From positions 434,001 to 498,000 of the forward strand of contig NZ_CP108383.1 in assembly GCF_035958815.1 (NCBI RefSeq): a DNA stretch of 64,000 nt, in the 5' to 3' direction. The position numbers and the translations under genes were made by a program. The stretch's first letter is position 1. Every line of letters starts with the position of its first letter. Below, one piece after another: positions 1 to 7,886 of this stretch. The notes beneath the pieces are model-generated. The model had not been told where the DNA came from. It ran no database searches and saw only the letters and a list, made by a program, of their open reading frames with translations. Source of the stretch: Nocardia sp. NBC_01327. GTDB taxonomy: Bacteria > Actinomycetota > Actinomycetes > Mycobacteriales > Mycobacteriaceae.

Positions 1-672
1 CTCGGCGCACCGTTCGGTCTGCTGCTGGCGCTGTATATGCATGTGCACCAGAGCATTCCGGTGATCGGGTGGATTCCGAACTGGGCGGTCATCCTGACCG
101 CCGCGGCCGCCATCGGCGTGACCGTCAATGTCATTGCCGTCAAAATGGTGTTCGAGCCCGGCGATCCGCAGCCGCGCTACAAGTACCTGTGGAAGCAGGC
201 GCTGCTGGCCAAGCGGCAGCCGGAGGCCGCGGCCGATCTCGCGCATCTGCTGGCCTATCAGGTGCTCACGCTGCCGAACCTGGCCAAGGAACTGCTCGAC
301 GGCACCAATGGCGACAAGACCCGGCAGCTGCTGGAGCGGCTCATCTCCGCCGAGATCCACCGGCAGCTCGGGCCCACCCACACCTTTGTCCGAACCGTGT
401 TCGGCGCACGGCAATTCGACAATCTGACCATCGGCGCGGCGGACGCGGCGGCGGGACTGGCCCCGACCCTGGTCGAGGACGAGGAATTCGCGGCCACCCA
501 GGCCAAGAAGATCGACGAATTCGCCGCCCGCAAGCTCAAGCAACTCACCCCCGGCGAGTTCATGGAGATGTTCTACGCCTCCGTGGAACAGGATGCGTGG
601 CTGCTCTACCTGCACGGCGCCGTGCTGGGCCTGGCTGTCGGCGCGGTGCACCTGGTGATTTTCGGCTGGTAG
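1..672 (+). CDS. DUF445 family membrane protein (3' part)
   Basis: The frame is open from base 1, so the gene starts before the window and only its C-terminal 223 residues are visible. The visible part has a hydrophobic segment near residues 23-47, a long charged helical stretch (about 60-200) rich in Ala, Leu, Lys and Glu, and a C-terminal hydrophobic segment ending in IFGW. This membrane-helix-membrane pattern, with the PGDPQPRYKYLWKQALLAKR stretch, fits DUF445 (YheB-like) membrane proteins, whose molecular role is not known. The next gene lies 120 bases downstream on the same strand with its own ribosome site, so the two need not be an operon. The family call is from pattern memory and could be off. 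Confidence 0.6.
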   Translation, partial: LGAPFGLLLALYMHVHQSIPVIGWIPNWAVILTAAAAIGVTVNVIAVKMVFEPGDPQPRYKYLWKQALLAKRQPEAAADLAHLLAYQVLTLPNLAKELLDGTNGDKTRQLLERLISAEIHRQLGPTHTFVRTVFGARQFDNLTIGAADAAAGLAPTLVEDEEFAATQAKKIDEFAARKLKQLTPGEFMEMFYASVEQDAWLLYLHGAVLGLAVGAVHLVIFGW

Positions 673-792
673 GAGCGCCTCGGTAAATACAAGCACGCAC
701 GCTTGCATTTTTTCCACCGCACTGCGATGCTGACCGGCGACGGCATCCGCCATCGGCGTGCGTGCTGTTCCACACTGCGACAAGGACTTGCG

Positions 793-1584
793 ATGGCCGA
801 CCTCGAAGCGCTGCTCGCCGACCTCACCGCCGAATGCGGTGATCTGGACCGGCTCGTCGCCGATCTGGATCCCGCCGACTGGCAGCGGGACACCCCCGCG
901 GCCGGCTGGACCATCGCACATCAGATCGGTCACCTGACCTGGACCGATCGCGTGGCCGCCGTGGCCGCCACCGACGCCGTGGCCTTCGACGCACTCGTGC
1001 AGGCCGCCCTGCCGAAGGCGCTGACCTTCGTGGACGAAGCCGCCGAAGAGGAAGCGAAGACGCCCGCGCCCGAACTGCTCGCGGCGTGGCGGCACGATCG
1101 CGAAACGCTCGTACAGGCGCTGCGCACGGTGCCGGCCGGCGCCAAGCTCCCGTGGTTCGGCCCGCCCATGAGCGCGGCCTCCATGGTGACCGCACGGCTG
1201 ATGGAGACGTGGGCGCACGGCCAGGATGTGGCGGACACGCTCGGCGTCACCCGAGTACCGACCGCTCGGTTGCGGAACATTGCCCACCTGGGTGTCCGGA
1301 CCCGGAACTTCGCGTACATCACGCACGGCCGCAGCGCGCCCGAGCACGAGTTTCGCGTCGAATTGACCGCACCCGACGGCAGCACGTGGGCCTGGGGGCC
1401 GCAGGACGCACCGCAGCGAATCACCGGACCCGCCTTGGACTTCTGCCTCGCCGTCACGCAGCGCCGTCACCTGGACGATCTCGCACTGCAGGTAGAAGGC
1501 GCGGATGCACTCGAATGGCTGGGCCTGGCACAGGCTTTCGCCGGGCCGCCCGGAACAGGCCGGACGGCAGGCCAGTTTTCCTGA
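793..1584 (+). CDS. TIGR03084-type DinB/mycothiol-dependent metal-binding protein
   Basis: A 263-residue soluble protein. The N-terminal part matches the maleylpyruvate isomerase N-domain (DinB/MDMPI fold): a helical start (LEALLADLTAECGDLDRLV), then AGWTIAHQIGHLTWTDR, where the histidines are likely metal ligands, and METWAHGQDVAD with another ligand His. Proteins of this fold act with mycothiol as thiol cofactor in actinomycetes; the substrate of the TIGR03084 branch is unknown. I chose ATG 793 because AAGGA lies at 782-786 and the family motif begins right after it; an in-frame start at 703 would add an unrelated 30-residue tail. No cysteine-rich or membrane segment is seen. Confidence 0.75.
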   Translation: MADLEALLADLTAECGDLDRLVADLDPADWQRDTPAAGWTIAHQIGHLTWTDRVAAVAATDAVAFDALVQAALPKALTFVDEAAEEEAKTPAPELLAAWRHDRETLVQALRTVPAGAKLPWFGPPMSAASMVTARLMETWAHGQDVADTLGVTRVPTARLRNIAHLGVRTRNFAYITHGRSAPEHEFRVELTAPDGSTWAWGPQDAPQRITGPALDFCLAVTQRRHLDDLALQVEGADALEWLGLAQAFAGPPGTGRTAGQFS

Positions 1585-1939
1585 CCTGCCGTCTGGGCAT
1601 AGAGCGAGCGAGCGCCACCGTAGGTGCGCCGTGCCTGGTGCCGACCGGACGACATTGGCCGGAGGTTCCTCGATGGCAGTCGAGTTGGCGCTCGCCGCTA
1701 TCCGCTAATTACCCACCCTTTAGACGCCGGAAACATGCTTGTGCGCCGGCAATCGACTTTCTCATTTCGGACTCCTGAGTCCCGCCTGCCGGTACAGTCG
1801 CTGTGATCCTGGTCTCGAGGGCGAGGGGTCCTGCCGCGTGCCGCCGTAACCTGGACGGGCGTACGACTTTCAATGGTGCGGGTCGTGGGCGTCGAAAGAC
1901 GCAGGGGGACCAGGGGAGAGGGAAAGGAACGCACCAGTC
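1585..1939. other. Intergenic region with no gene
   Basis: No frame here shows the codon bias of the neighbours. The one structured spot is an inverted repeat with six-base arms (GGACTC CT GAGTCC) at 1769-1782, about 160 bases before the next start, which could be a regulator site. Otherwise I see nothing. Confidence 0.4.
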
Positions 1940-2758
1940 ATGTCGCATCAACTCGCGACGCAGGCCGCCCGGACGTCTCGGCGCGCAGCACAGGTGCTCC
2001 GCTTCAGCGCCGTCGTCACCGCGGGCATGGCCAGCATCGGTCTGACCGTCGCCGCCGGATCCTATGTCGCCAATGAAATGGCCGGAACACAGAAGTCCGG
2101 CACCATGCTCACCACACCCAGCCTGGCACACGGGCAATTTCCGCCACCGGTCAACGGCGGCGGCAACCCGCTGCCCGGACCCGTCACGCCGACCGCCGAC
2201 ACCATCGGTCTCGCTTCATTTTTCACCCCGCACAAGACGGAAATGATTGGGCTGGAGCCGATTCCGGCTGTCGAACCGGGCAAATCCGCCGCCGCTCCGG
2301 CCGCCGGGCCGCGACCCAGCGCGCTGGCCGGGCAGATTCGGCTCGGCACCGCCTACGTCGGCGCGGCAGTCGTTCCGGCGCAGCTCAATTCGGTGTCGTT
2401 CACGCTGGACACCAATGTCTTCGCGACCGTCGCCGACCTGGTGCTGCACAGCCCGCTGGGCCAGCAGCTCGGCATCGGCTCGGATCCGTCCGCCAATACC
2501 CAGCTGCGCACCGATGTGGACACCCGGCGCGGCGAGGTCACCGTGACCTTCTCCGATCCGGCCCTCGGACGCTACGGCGTGCAGTTCGCACCGCACACCG
2601 CGCCCGCACCGGCCGACTCGGACACGGCGGCCGCCGAGCTCACCCCACCGGTCGCGACCGACCCGGCCGGGGCGACCGGCCAGAGCATCGGCGGCCGGAC
2701 CAGCGCCCGCACCGGCACGCTCACTACTGACGGAGACTCACACACCGCCACTGTGTGA
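1940..2758 (+). CDS. Exported hypothetical protein with N-terminal membrane anchor
   Basis: A 272-residue protein that I do not recognise. Residues 1-19 are basic (several Arg), followed by a hydrophobic stretch at about 21-45, consistent with a signal peptide or single anchor. Residues 50-130 are rich in Pro, Gly and Ala. A more structured segment follows (about 132-215: IRLGTAYVGAAVVPAQLNSV, then FTLDTNVFATVADLVLHSPLG) and the C-terminal 55 residues are again low-complexity Ala/Thr/Pro. It is probably a secreted or envelope protein. The stop codon overlaps the GTG start of the next gene by four bases (GTGA), so the two are probably translationally coupled, although nothing in this protein suggests a link to 2-hydroxyglutarate metabolism. 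Confidence 0.7.
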   Translation: MSHQLATQAARTSRRAAQVLRFSAVVTAGMASIGLTVAAGSYVANEMAGTQKSGTMLTTPSLAHGQFPPPVNGGGNPLPGPVTPTADTIGLASFFTPHKTEMIGLEPIPAVEPGKSAAAPAAGPRPSALAGQIRLGTAYVGAAVVPAQLNSVSFTLDTNVFATVADLVLHSPLGQQLGIGSDPSANTQLRTDVDTRRGEVTVTFSDPALGRYGVQFAPHTAPAPADSDTAAAELTPPVATDPAGATGQSIGGRTSARTGTLTTDGDSHTATV

Positions 2759-3954
2759 GACTTCCCGGTGTGTACGACTACTGCGTGATCGGCGGCGGAA
2801 TCGTCGGGGTGGCCACCGCGTATCGCCTGCTCGACCGGCATCCCGGCGCAAGCCTGCTGCTGGTCGAGAAGGCGGACGCGCTCGGCGTCCACCAGACCGG
2901 CCACAACAGCGGAGTCATCCACTCGGGGATCTACTACGAACCCGGCAGTCTGAAGGCGCGACTGTGCCGGGCCGGGGCACAGCAGACCAAGGAATTCGCG
3001 GCCGCACACGATATTCCGTTCCGTGTATGCGGGAAACTGCTGGTGGCCACCGATTCCGCCGAACACGCCCGGATGCTGGCGCTCTACGAGCGGTCGGTGA
3101 CCAATGACGTGGAGGTGGAACTGCTCGACACCGCGGAACTGGTGCGCCGGGAACCGCGGGTGACCGGGGTCGGCGCGCTGTTCGTGCCGAGCACCGGAAT
3201 CATCGACTACCAGCGCGTCACCGATGCCCTGGCGGACGAGGTGCGCGCGGCCGGGGGTGAGATCGTACTGGGCGCGGAAGTCACCGCCATCGACGAAACC
3301 ACCGACGCGGTAACGGTTTCCGGGCCCTCGGGTAGTTGGCGCGCGGCGCGGCTGGTGGTGTGCGGCGGACTGCAGGCCGATCGCCTGGCGCGACTGGCCG
3401 GGGTGGATACCGATCTGCGCATCGTGCCGTTCCGGGGTGAGTACTACCAGTTGCCGCCCGAGCGCAGCGATCTGGTGCACACCCTCATCTATCCGATACC
3501 GGATCCCGAATTGCCGTTCCTGGGTGTGCATTTGAGCCCGACCATCGACGGCGGGCTCACGGTGGGGCCGAATGCCGTGCTGGGGCTGGCACGCGAGGGC
3601 TATCGCAAGGGCAGTGTGGATCTGCGGGATGCGCGCGAGATTCTGGGATACCGCGGATTCCATCGGGTGGCGGCGGCCAATGTCCGCACCGGGCTGCGGG
3701 AGATGCGCAATTCGGTGTTCAAGCGCGGTTATCTGGCCGAATGCCGGCGCTACTGCCCGGAGTTGACGCGGCAGGATTTGCTGCCCCGGGAGGCGGGTAT
3801 CCGGGCGCAGGCGGTGCGGCGGGACGGCACGCTCGTGCACGATTTTCTACTCGAACGCACGGCGCGCTCCGTGCATGTTCTCAATGCTCCCTCTCCGGCG
3901 GCGACGTCCGCACTGCCGATTGCCGCGCATATCGCCGCGCAATTGGACGCTTGA
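2755..3954 (+). CDS. lhgO: L-2-hydroxyglutarate oxidase (FAD-dependent)
   Basis: A 399-residue DAO-fold flavoprotein. It opens with a Rossmann FAD motif (CVIGGGIVGVATAYRL), then EKADALGVHQTGHNSGVIHSG, in which the HNSGVIHSGIYY signature is typical of LhgO/YgaF, and ends with a second FAD-contact region (APSPAATSALPIA). The family oxidises L-2-hydroxyglutarate to 2-oxoglutarate and removes a toxic by-product of central metabolism; in E. coli electrons go to the membrane quinone pool. The start is GTG 2755, overlapping the upstream stop; a second GTG at 2770 is a possible alternative. Length is normal for the family (about 400). There is no signal peptide, so it acts in the cytoplasm or at the inner membrane face. 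Confidence 0.85.
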   Translation: MRLPGVYDYCVIGGGIVGVATAYRLLDRHPGASLLLVEKADALGVHQTGHNSGVIHSGIYYEPGSLKARLCRAGAQQTKEFAAAHDIPFRVCGKLLVATDSAEHARMLALYERSVTNDVEVELLDTAELVRREPRVTGVGALFVPSTGIIDYQRVTDALADEVRAAGGEIVLGAEVTAIDETTDAVTVSGPSGSWRAARLVVCGGLQADRLARLAGVDTDLRIVPFRGEYYQLPPERSDLVHTLIYPIPDPELPFLGVHLSPTIDGGLTVGPNAVLGLAREGYRKGSVDLRDAREILGYRGFHRVAAANVRTGLREMRNSVFKRGYLAECRRYCPELTRQDLLPREAGIRAQAVRRDGTLVHDFLLERTARSVHVLNAPSPAATSALPIAAHIAAQLDA

Positions 3955-4080
3955 CCATTCTGTGAATTACCGCAATCCGGTTGTGGATGACGGTTACCAG
4001 GACTACATATCCGGGTATCCGTTCATTAAATAGGACTGCTGTAGTACTTTTGTTGGCAGCCGTGGGACAGGGAGCAGCCT

Positions 4081-4635
4081 ATGGGCCACATGAAATACGC
4101 GAGCGACGTCGGGGCACCGGTGGAGGTCGCGTTCACGTACACGGACAACCATCAGTTCGTACCGGACTGGGCCTTCGCCGTCGCCGCCTTCGAACCACTC
4201 GGAGACAGCGATCACGGCGCGGGCACGGTCTTCGCAGCCACGCTGCGAGTAGGCCTCTGGCATCCCACGGTCGAGTGTGAGATCACCGACTACCGCCGGA
4301 ACGCGGTCATCGAATACACGCTGCGCAGGCGCAGGACGGGGAAGTCAGCGCACGCGCAGAGTGCTGGAACGAGCGAGGGCGGCGGCGGTGTGCAGGACAC
4401 CGGCGTCTGCTGTTCACCCCTGTGCGTCATCACCCTGCGATTCGATCCGCTGGGCTACGGTCGAGCGGTGCTCACCTCGGAAACCGAGTACTGGACCCCG
4501 CGTGGGCTCACCGGCCGCCTGCTCTCCCGAATGCTGGCTGCCGCCGTACAATCGGCCGTGCGACGCACCGAATCGCAATTGCGAAGGGAGATAGAGGAAT
4601 TCCACGGAACGGATCTTGTCGGCCGGATTGCGTAG
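4081..4635 (+). CDS. SRPBCC-fold (polyketide cyclase/START-like) protein
   Basis: A 184-residue protein. The N-terminus (MGHMKYASDVGAPVEVAFTY, then TDNHQFVPDWAFAVAAFEPL) and the later segments GAGTVFAATLRVGLWHPTVECEITDYRRNAVIEY and C-terminal amphipathic helix (LTGRLLSRMLAAAVQSAVRR) fit the helix-grip SRPBCC fold used to hold hydrophobic ligands. Between strands there is an unusual basic then Gly-rich insert (about residues 82-112, containing RRRRTGKSAHAQ and a Cys pair CCSPLC), which lengthens the protein relative to typical ~150-residue members. The start has GGGAGC about 8 bases upstream. RNase HI follows 10 bases after the stop. The ligand is unknown. Confidence 0.65.
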   Translation: MGHMKYASDVGAPVEVAFTYTDNHQFVPDWAFAVAAFEPLGDSDHGAGTVFAATLRVGLWHPTVECEITDYRRNAVIEYTLRRRRTGKSAHAQSAGTSEGGGGVQDTGVCCSPLCVITLRFDPLGYGRAVLTSETEYWTPRGLTGRLLSRMLAAAVQSAVRRTESQLRREIEEFHGTDLVGRIA

Positions 4636-4645
4636 GGTTGCGAGC

Positions 4646-5314
4646 ATGATCATCGTGAGCACCGACGGATCGTGCCTGCGTAACCCGGGCGGGGCCATCG
4701 GCTGGGCGTGGGTCAATCACGCAGGCGGATCGGCCAGCGGCGGTGCGCCTTCGGGCACCAATCAGATCGCGGAGCTACGTGCCCTATTGGAGGCCATACG
4801 CGCGCACAGCAGCTCCGAACCACTGCTCATCGAGAGCGACTCGCTCTATGCGATCAAGTGCGCCTCCGAATGGATCAACAGCTGGCGCCGCAATGGGTGG
4901 AAGACCTCCACCGGTGGTCCGGTGAAGAACCTCGAGCTGATCCAGCAGATCGACAGCGCCATCTCCACTCGGCCCGGACCCGTGCGTTTCCGCTGGGTGC
5001 GCGGTCATGTGGGCAATTACTTCAATGAGCAGGCCGATCAGCTCTGCGGTCAGGCCGCCCGTGAGGTCGCCGCCTCCGGGGTAGGCACCGACCCGGTGGT
5101 GACGGCGCCCGCGCCCATCCCGAGTGAGCCCATCACCGAACCCATTCCGGTGGAACCGACCACCGAACCGATTCCGGTGGTCAGCCCTGTCGAAACGGTT
5201 TCGGCTGCTCCCGAAGTCGCGGGAAGCGGGGCGGCGCATCCCGCGCCCGCCACGCCGCGCCGGCGGGTCGCCGCGGCGAAAACTCCGGCGCCCGACGCAC
5301 TCACCCTGTTCTAG
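4646..5314 (+). CDS. Ribonuclease HI with C-terminal low-complexity tail
   Basis: A 222-residue protein whose first ~140 residues are a RNase H domain. The catalytic acidic residues are visible: D7 (STDGS), E43 (AELRAL), D65 (ESDS) and D131 (NEQAD), with H121 in WVRGHVGN. The enzyme cleaves RNA in RNA-DNA hybrids. After residue ~143 comes a Pro/Thr/Glu tail in which EPIPVEP-like repeats occur, absent from E. coli RNase HI. ATG 4646 is chosen because the upstream gene ends at 4635 and the domain starts immediately after it. A TANNNT element (4633-4638) sits seven bases before the ATG, so the transcript may be leaderless. A strong hairpin follows the gene. Confidence 0.88.
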   Translation: MIIVSTDGSCLRNPGGAIGWAWVNHAGGSASGGAPSGTNQIAELRALLEAIRAHSSSEPLLIESDSLYAIKCASEWINSWRRNGWKTSTGGPVKNLELIQQIDSAISTRPGPVRFRWVRGHVGNYFNEQADQLCGQAAREVAASGVGTDPVVTAPAPIPSEPITEPIPVEPTTEPIPVVSPVETVSAAPEVAGSGAAHPAPATPRRRVAAAKTPAPDALTLF

Positions 5315-5326
5315 CGAACAAGGAAA

Positions 5327-5347
5327 TTTGGGGGCTTCGCCCCCAAA
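5327..5347 (+). terminator. Hairpin after RNase HI
   Basis: A perfect nine-base-pair stem (TTTGGGGGC / GCCCCCAAA) with a three-base TTC loop, 12 bases after the stop codon. There is no strong U-run, so it may be a stem-only actinobacterial terminator or a small dispersed palindrome of the genome. Confidence 0.55.
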
Positions 5348-5409
5348 CCCCCTAGGACGGCGAACGCGGACTCCGCCCGGAACCCCGAAAGGACAACGGG
5401 CAGGGGCCC

Positions 5410-5497
5410 GCGACCCGAATGTGGGGGCCCGAGAGTGGGGCCCGAGAACCGCGACCGAATGTGGGGGCCGGAAACCTGCGACCCGAATGTGGGGCTC
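5410..5497. repeat. Three degenerate direct repeats in the intergenic region
   Basis: The unit GCGACCCGAATGTGGGGGCC recurs at 5410-5429, 5451-5469 (one base missing) and 5478-5497 (last bases changed), separated by short G-rich spacers. The spacing is irregular (41 then 27 bases), so this is not a CRISPR array. Confidence 0.7.
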
Positions 5498-5505
5498 TAC
5501 GAATG

Positions 5506-5543
5506 AGAGCCGCCCCCGGTGATCACTCACCGGGGGCGGCTCT
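5506..5543. terminator. Bidirectional terminator between convergent genes
   Basis: A perfect 17-base-pair stem (5506-5522 with 5527-5543), four-base loop, followed by TTTT on the plus strand. It lies 13 bases before the stop codon of the minus-strand Mce-associated gene and can close transcription from both sides. Confidence 0.85.
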
Positions 5544-5555
5544 TTTCGGTTCGGA

Positions 5556-6575
5556 CTACTTGGGAGCTGCCGGAGTTGTCGGCGCTGCCGGGGCCGGGGC
5601 ACCGGGGGTGGCGGGTGCGCCCGGGGTGGCCGGAGCTCCCGGGGTGGTGGGCTGGCCGCTGCCGGGCTGATCGCCGGAGGGGGCGGTGCCGCCGGGGACC
5701 AGTGGGTTCTGGGCGTTGTTGCCCTGCGAGGGCAGGTTGTCGAAGTTGGCTACCTTCCACTTGCCGCCGTCCTTCTCCATCTCGGCGATCGCGCCGATGG
5801 TGAGGGAGTCGGGCTGCGCGGCGAGCTGGCTGGTGCGATTCTGCGTGAGCACCACCATGACCTTCGCCTTATCGCTGTCACCGGAGACCCAGCCACAGTG
5901 AATCTCGCTCAGGGTGGACTTGACCTTGACGCTGACCATGGCGTCGCGGAGGCCGTCGGTGGTGGAGTTGAACATCTTGGCGAAGTCGCCGGTGGAGAGG
6001 TTCTTCACGTTCGTGAAGTAGTCGTCCAGGTGCGCCGCGTCGTAATTGGTGACGGTGGTGCCGAAGTCGCAGGCGGTGGCGGTAGCCGAATCACGCTCGG
6101 ACAATTCGGTACTGCGGTCGCCTGCCTTGAGCCAGAACACCACACCGGCGGCAACGGCCGCGATCAGCACGACGCCCGCGGCGATCAGTGCGAGGACCGG
6201 TACGGCCAGGCTGCCGCCGGGAATGCCGGAGCGCTCGGGCTTCTCGGGCTTCTCGGGCTTCTCGGGCTTCGCCGCGGCCTCGACCTTGGCCGACTCCGCT
6301 GCGGGTGTGGCGGCAGCGACCGGAACCTCGGCGGCGGGAGCCGCATCCTCGACCTTTGCGTCCTCGACCTTTGCGTCCTCGACCTTTGCGTCCTCGACCT
6401 TTGCGTCCTCGGCCTTCTTGGTCAGGTCCGTGGTCTCGGCCGTCTCGCCCTCAGGGGCGGCTGCCGTCTTCTCGGCATCAACCTTTCCCGTGTCGGCATC
6501 GCCCCCCGGTGTCACGGCGACGGGCTCGGCGGCCTCGTCATTGTTCTTCTTGTCCTGGGCGGCGTCATCCGACAT
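5556..6575 (-). CDS. Mce-associated membrane protein (Mam-like)
   Basis: A 339-residue protein with a long charged, low-complexity cytoplasmic N-terminus (about 1-135; Asp, Glu, Ala, Lys, Pro), one membrane segment (about 139-163, VLALIAAGVVLIAAVAAGVV), and an extracytoplasmic NTF2-like domain (about 165-300: ACDFGTTVTNYDAAHLDDYF through VVLTQNRTS) as in Mam proteins encoded beside MCE operons. The C-terminal ~50 residues are Pro/Ala repeats. The N-terminal region has four perfect 15-base DNA repeats coding for KVEDA units. Family members stabilise or assist the MCE transporter. ATG 6575 is preferred over GTG 6590 because GGGGAT lies upstream at usual distance. It sits 138 bases after mceF, so it may be read with the operon or from its own promoter. 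Confidence 0.75.
   Translation of the reverse strand: MSDDAAQDKKNNDEAAEPVAVTPGGDADTGKVDAEKTAAAPEGETAETTDLTKKAEDAKVEDAKVEDAKVEDAKVEDAAPAAEVPVAAATPAAESAKVEAAAKPEKPEKPEKPERSGIPGGSLAVPVLALIAAGVVLIAAVAAGVVFWLKAGDRSTELSERDSATATACDFGTTVTNYDAAHLDDYFTNVKNLSTGDFAKMFNSTTDGLRDAMVSVKVKSTLSEIHCGWVSGDSDKAKVMVVLTQNRTSQLAAQPDSLTIGAIAEMEKDGGKWKVANFDNLPSQGNNAQNPLVPGGTAPSGDQPGSGQPTTPGAPATPGAPATPGAPAPAAPTTPAAPK
6346..6405. repeat. Four perfect 15-bp tandem repeats inside the Mam-like gene
   Basis: The unit TCCTCGACCTTTGCG is repeated four times without change, coding on the minus strand for a five-residue unit (AKVED) in the cytoplasmic N-terminus. A separate run of a nine-base CTCGGGCTT unit near 6234-6275 codes for a KPE repeat. 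Both keep the frame. Confidence 0.95.
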
Positions 6576-6713
6576 TGGATCGATCCCCACACTTTCCCGG
6601 CGCGCTGCGGACGCGCCAAATAGGTTCAGTCAGGCGAGTATGCCGAACCCGGCAATGAAACCGCCAGGTCGGATTTGTCTCACCGCACCAGCGGTGGAGT
6701 TTGTCTGCACCGG

Positions 6714-7886
6714 TCACTTGATCGGCGGCAGGGTGCGCTCGTTCGGGTCGGCGCCGGCGGGCGGCAGCGCACCGTTGTCCGGGATATCCGGGCGAGGCGC
6801 ATTGCCGGAGCCGCGAATCTGCTGATCCGCAGGCGCATTGGTGCAGTAGCTGGCCCAGCGCGGCAGGGTGTTCTCGGTCGCGACTTCGGTCCGAACCTTA
6901 GCGGTGCTGTAATCGCAGTACGGCCGGGGCCAGATATCCGCGATCGTATAGAACTCGTTGTCGTGGGCGGGGACGCCCATGGCCGAGGTGCCGACCACCA
7001 GCGCCGGGAACAGCGCGCGCAGGGCGGGGAGTCGCAATTGCGCGGCCTTGGTGACCGCCGCGAAATTGGTCAGCAGGCTCGACATCGGGTCGGCGGTCTT
7101 GTCCAGTACCGCCCCGAGCTGCTGGAACTGCGCCGGAGACTGCTCGAGCAGCTTCTGCAGCTCGGCATTGGCATCGTTGAACTGCTGGAACAGTACGCCC
7201 GAATTGCGAGTCAGCGTACCCAGATCCGGCTGCGCCATCGAGGTGGTCGAGGTGATGGTCTGCAGATTCTTGATCAGGTTGACGGTCTGCGGGAGCAGAT
7301 TGTCCAGTCCGGTGGTGGCCGTGCTGATGCCGTCGATGAGCGAACGCAGCTGGTCGGGCCCGCCGGAGAGCGCGGTGTCCAACTCGGTCAGGATGGTGCT
7401 GAACTTATCCGGATCCACCTGGGCGATCAGCGCACTGGAATTGTCCAGCACCGACCACACCGGTGTCGGCGTCTTCACCTTGTCCGGGTCGAACTTCACG
7501 GTCGCGCCATTGCCCAGATACGGGGCCTGATCTGACTCGGGCCGGAAGTCCATGTACTGCTCACCCGCGCCGGAGAGCGAGCCCACCGATACCAGGGTGT
7601 CGGTGGGGATCTTGTACTTCGTGTCGATCTCGGCGGTGGCGGCGATGGCCGAACCGCTGTCGATCAGCTTGATATCGGTGACCTTGCCGATGCGGTAGCC
7701 GCGCAGGGTCACGTCATTGCCGGCCTGCAGACCGCCGGAGCGGTCGAGATTCACTGTCACCCGGTAGGTTTCACGCAGCGGGTTCACGCGCATGACACTC
7801 ACCGCCAGATAGGCGGCGCCGACCAGCAGGATGAGCACGAGCGCACCGTTGGACACCAGATTCCGGTGCTGCTTCACCCAGTTCAC
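6714..7886 (-). CDS. mceF: MCE family protein MceF
   Basis: A 390-residue MCE protein, last of the six in the operon. It has an N-terminal membrane segment (about 12-32: VSNGALVLILLVGAAYLAVS), an MlaD/MCE domain (about 38-115: RVTVNLDRSGGLQAGNDVTL, then RGYRIGKVTDIKLID) and a long helical MCE domain. The six MceA-F chains form the periplasmic lipid shuttle that feeds the YrbE permease pair. The GTG start overlaps the mceE stop (GTGA). The C-terminal ~30 residues are Pro-rich. The lipid carried cannot be told from sequence. Confidence 0.85.
   Translation of the reverse strand: MNWVKQHRNLVSNGALVLILLVGAAYLAVSVMRVNPLRETYRVTVNLDRSGGLQAGNDVTLRGYRIGKVTDIKLIDSGSAIAATAEIDTKYKIPTDTLVSVGSLSGAGEQYMDFRPESDQAPYLGNGATVKFDPDKVKTPTPVWSVLDNSSALIAQVDPDKFSTILTELDTALSGGPDQLRSLIDGISTATTGLDNLLPQTVNLIKNLQTITSTTSMAQPDLGTLTRNSGVLFQQFNDANAELQKLLEQSPAQFQQLGAVLDKTADPMSSLLTNFAAVTKAAQLRLPALRALFPALVVGTSAMGVPAHDNEFYTIADIWPRPYCDYSTAKVRTEVATENTLPRWASYCTNAPADQQIRGSGNAPRPDIPDNGALPPAGADPNERTLPPIK

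Noticed and set aside
1624..1806. Small plus-strand frame in the 1585-1939 gap
   Set aside because: No ribosome site and mixed codon use; looks like chance.
5410..5497. Possible CRISPR array
   Set aside because: Only three degenerate units with unequal spacing, and no cas genes nearby.
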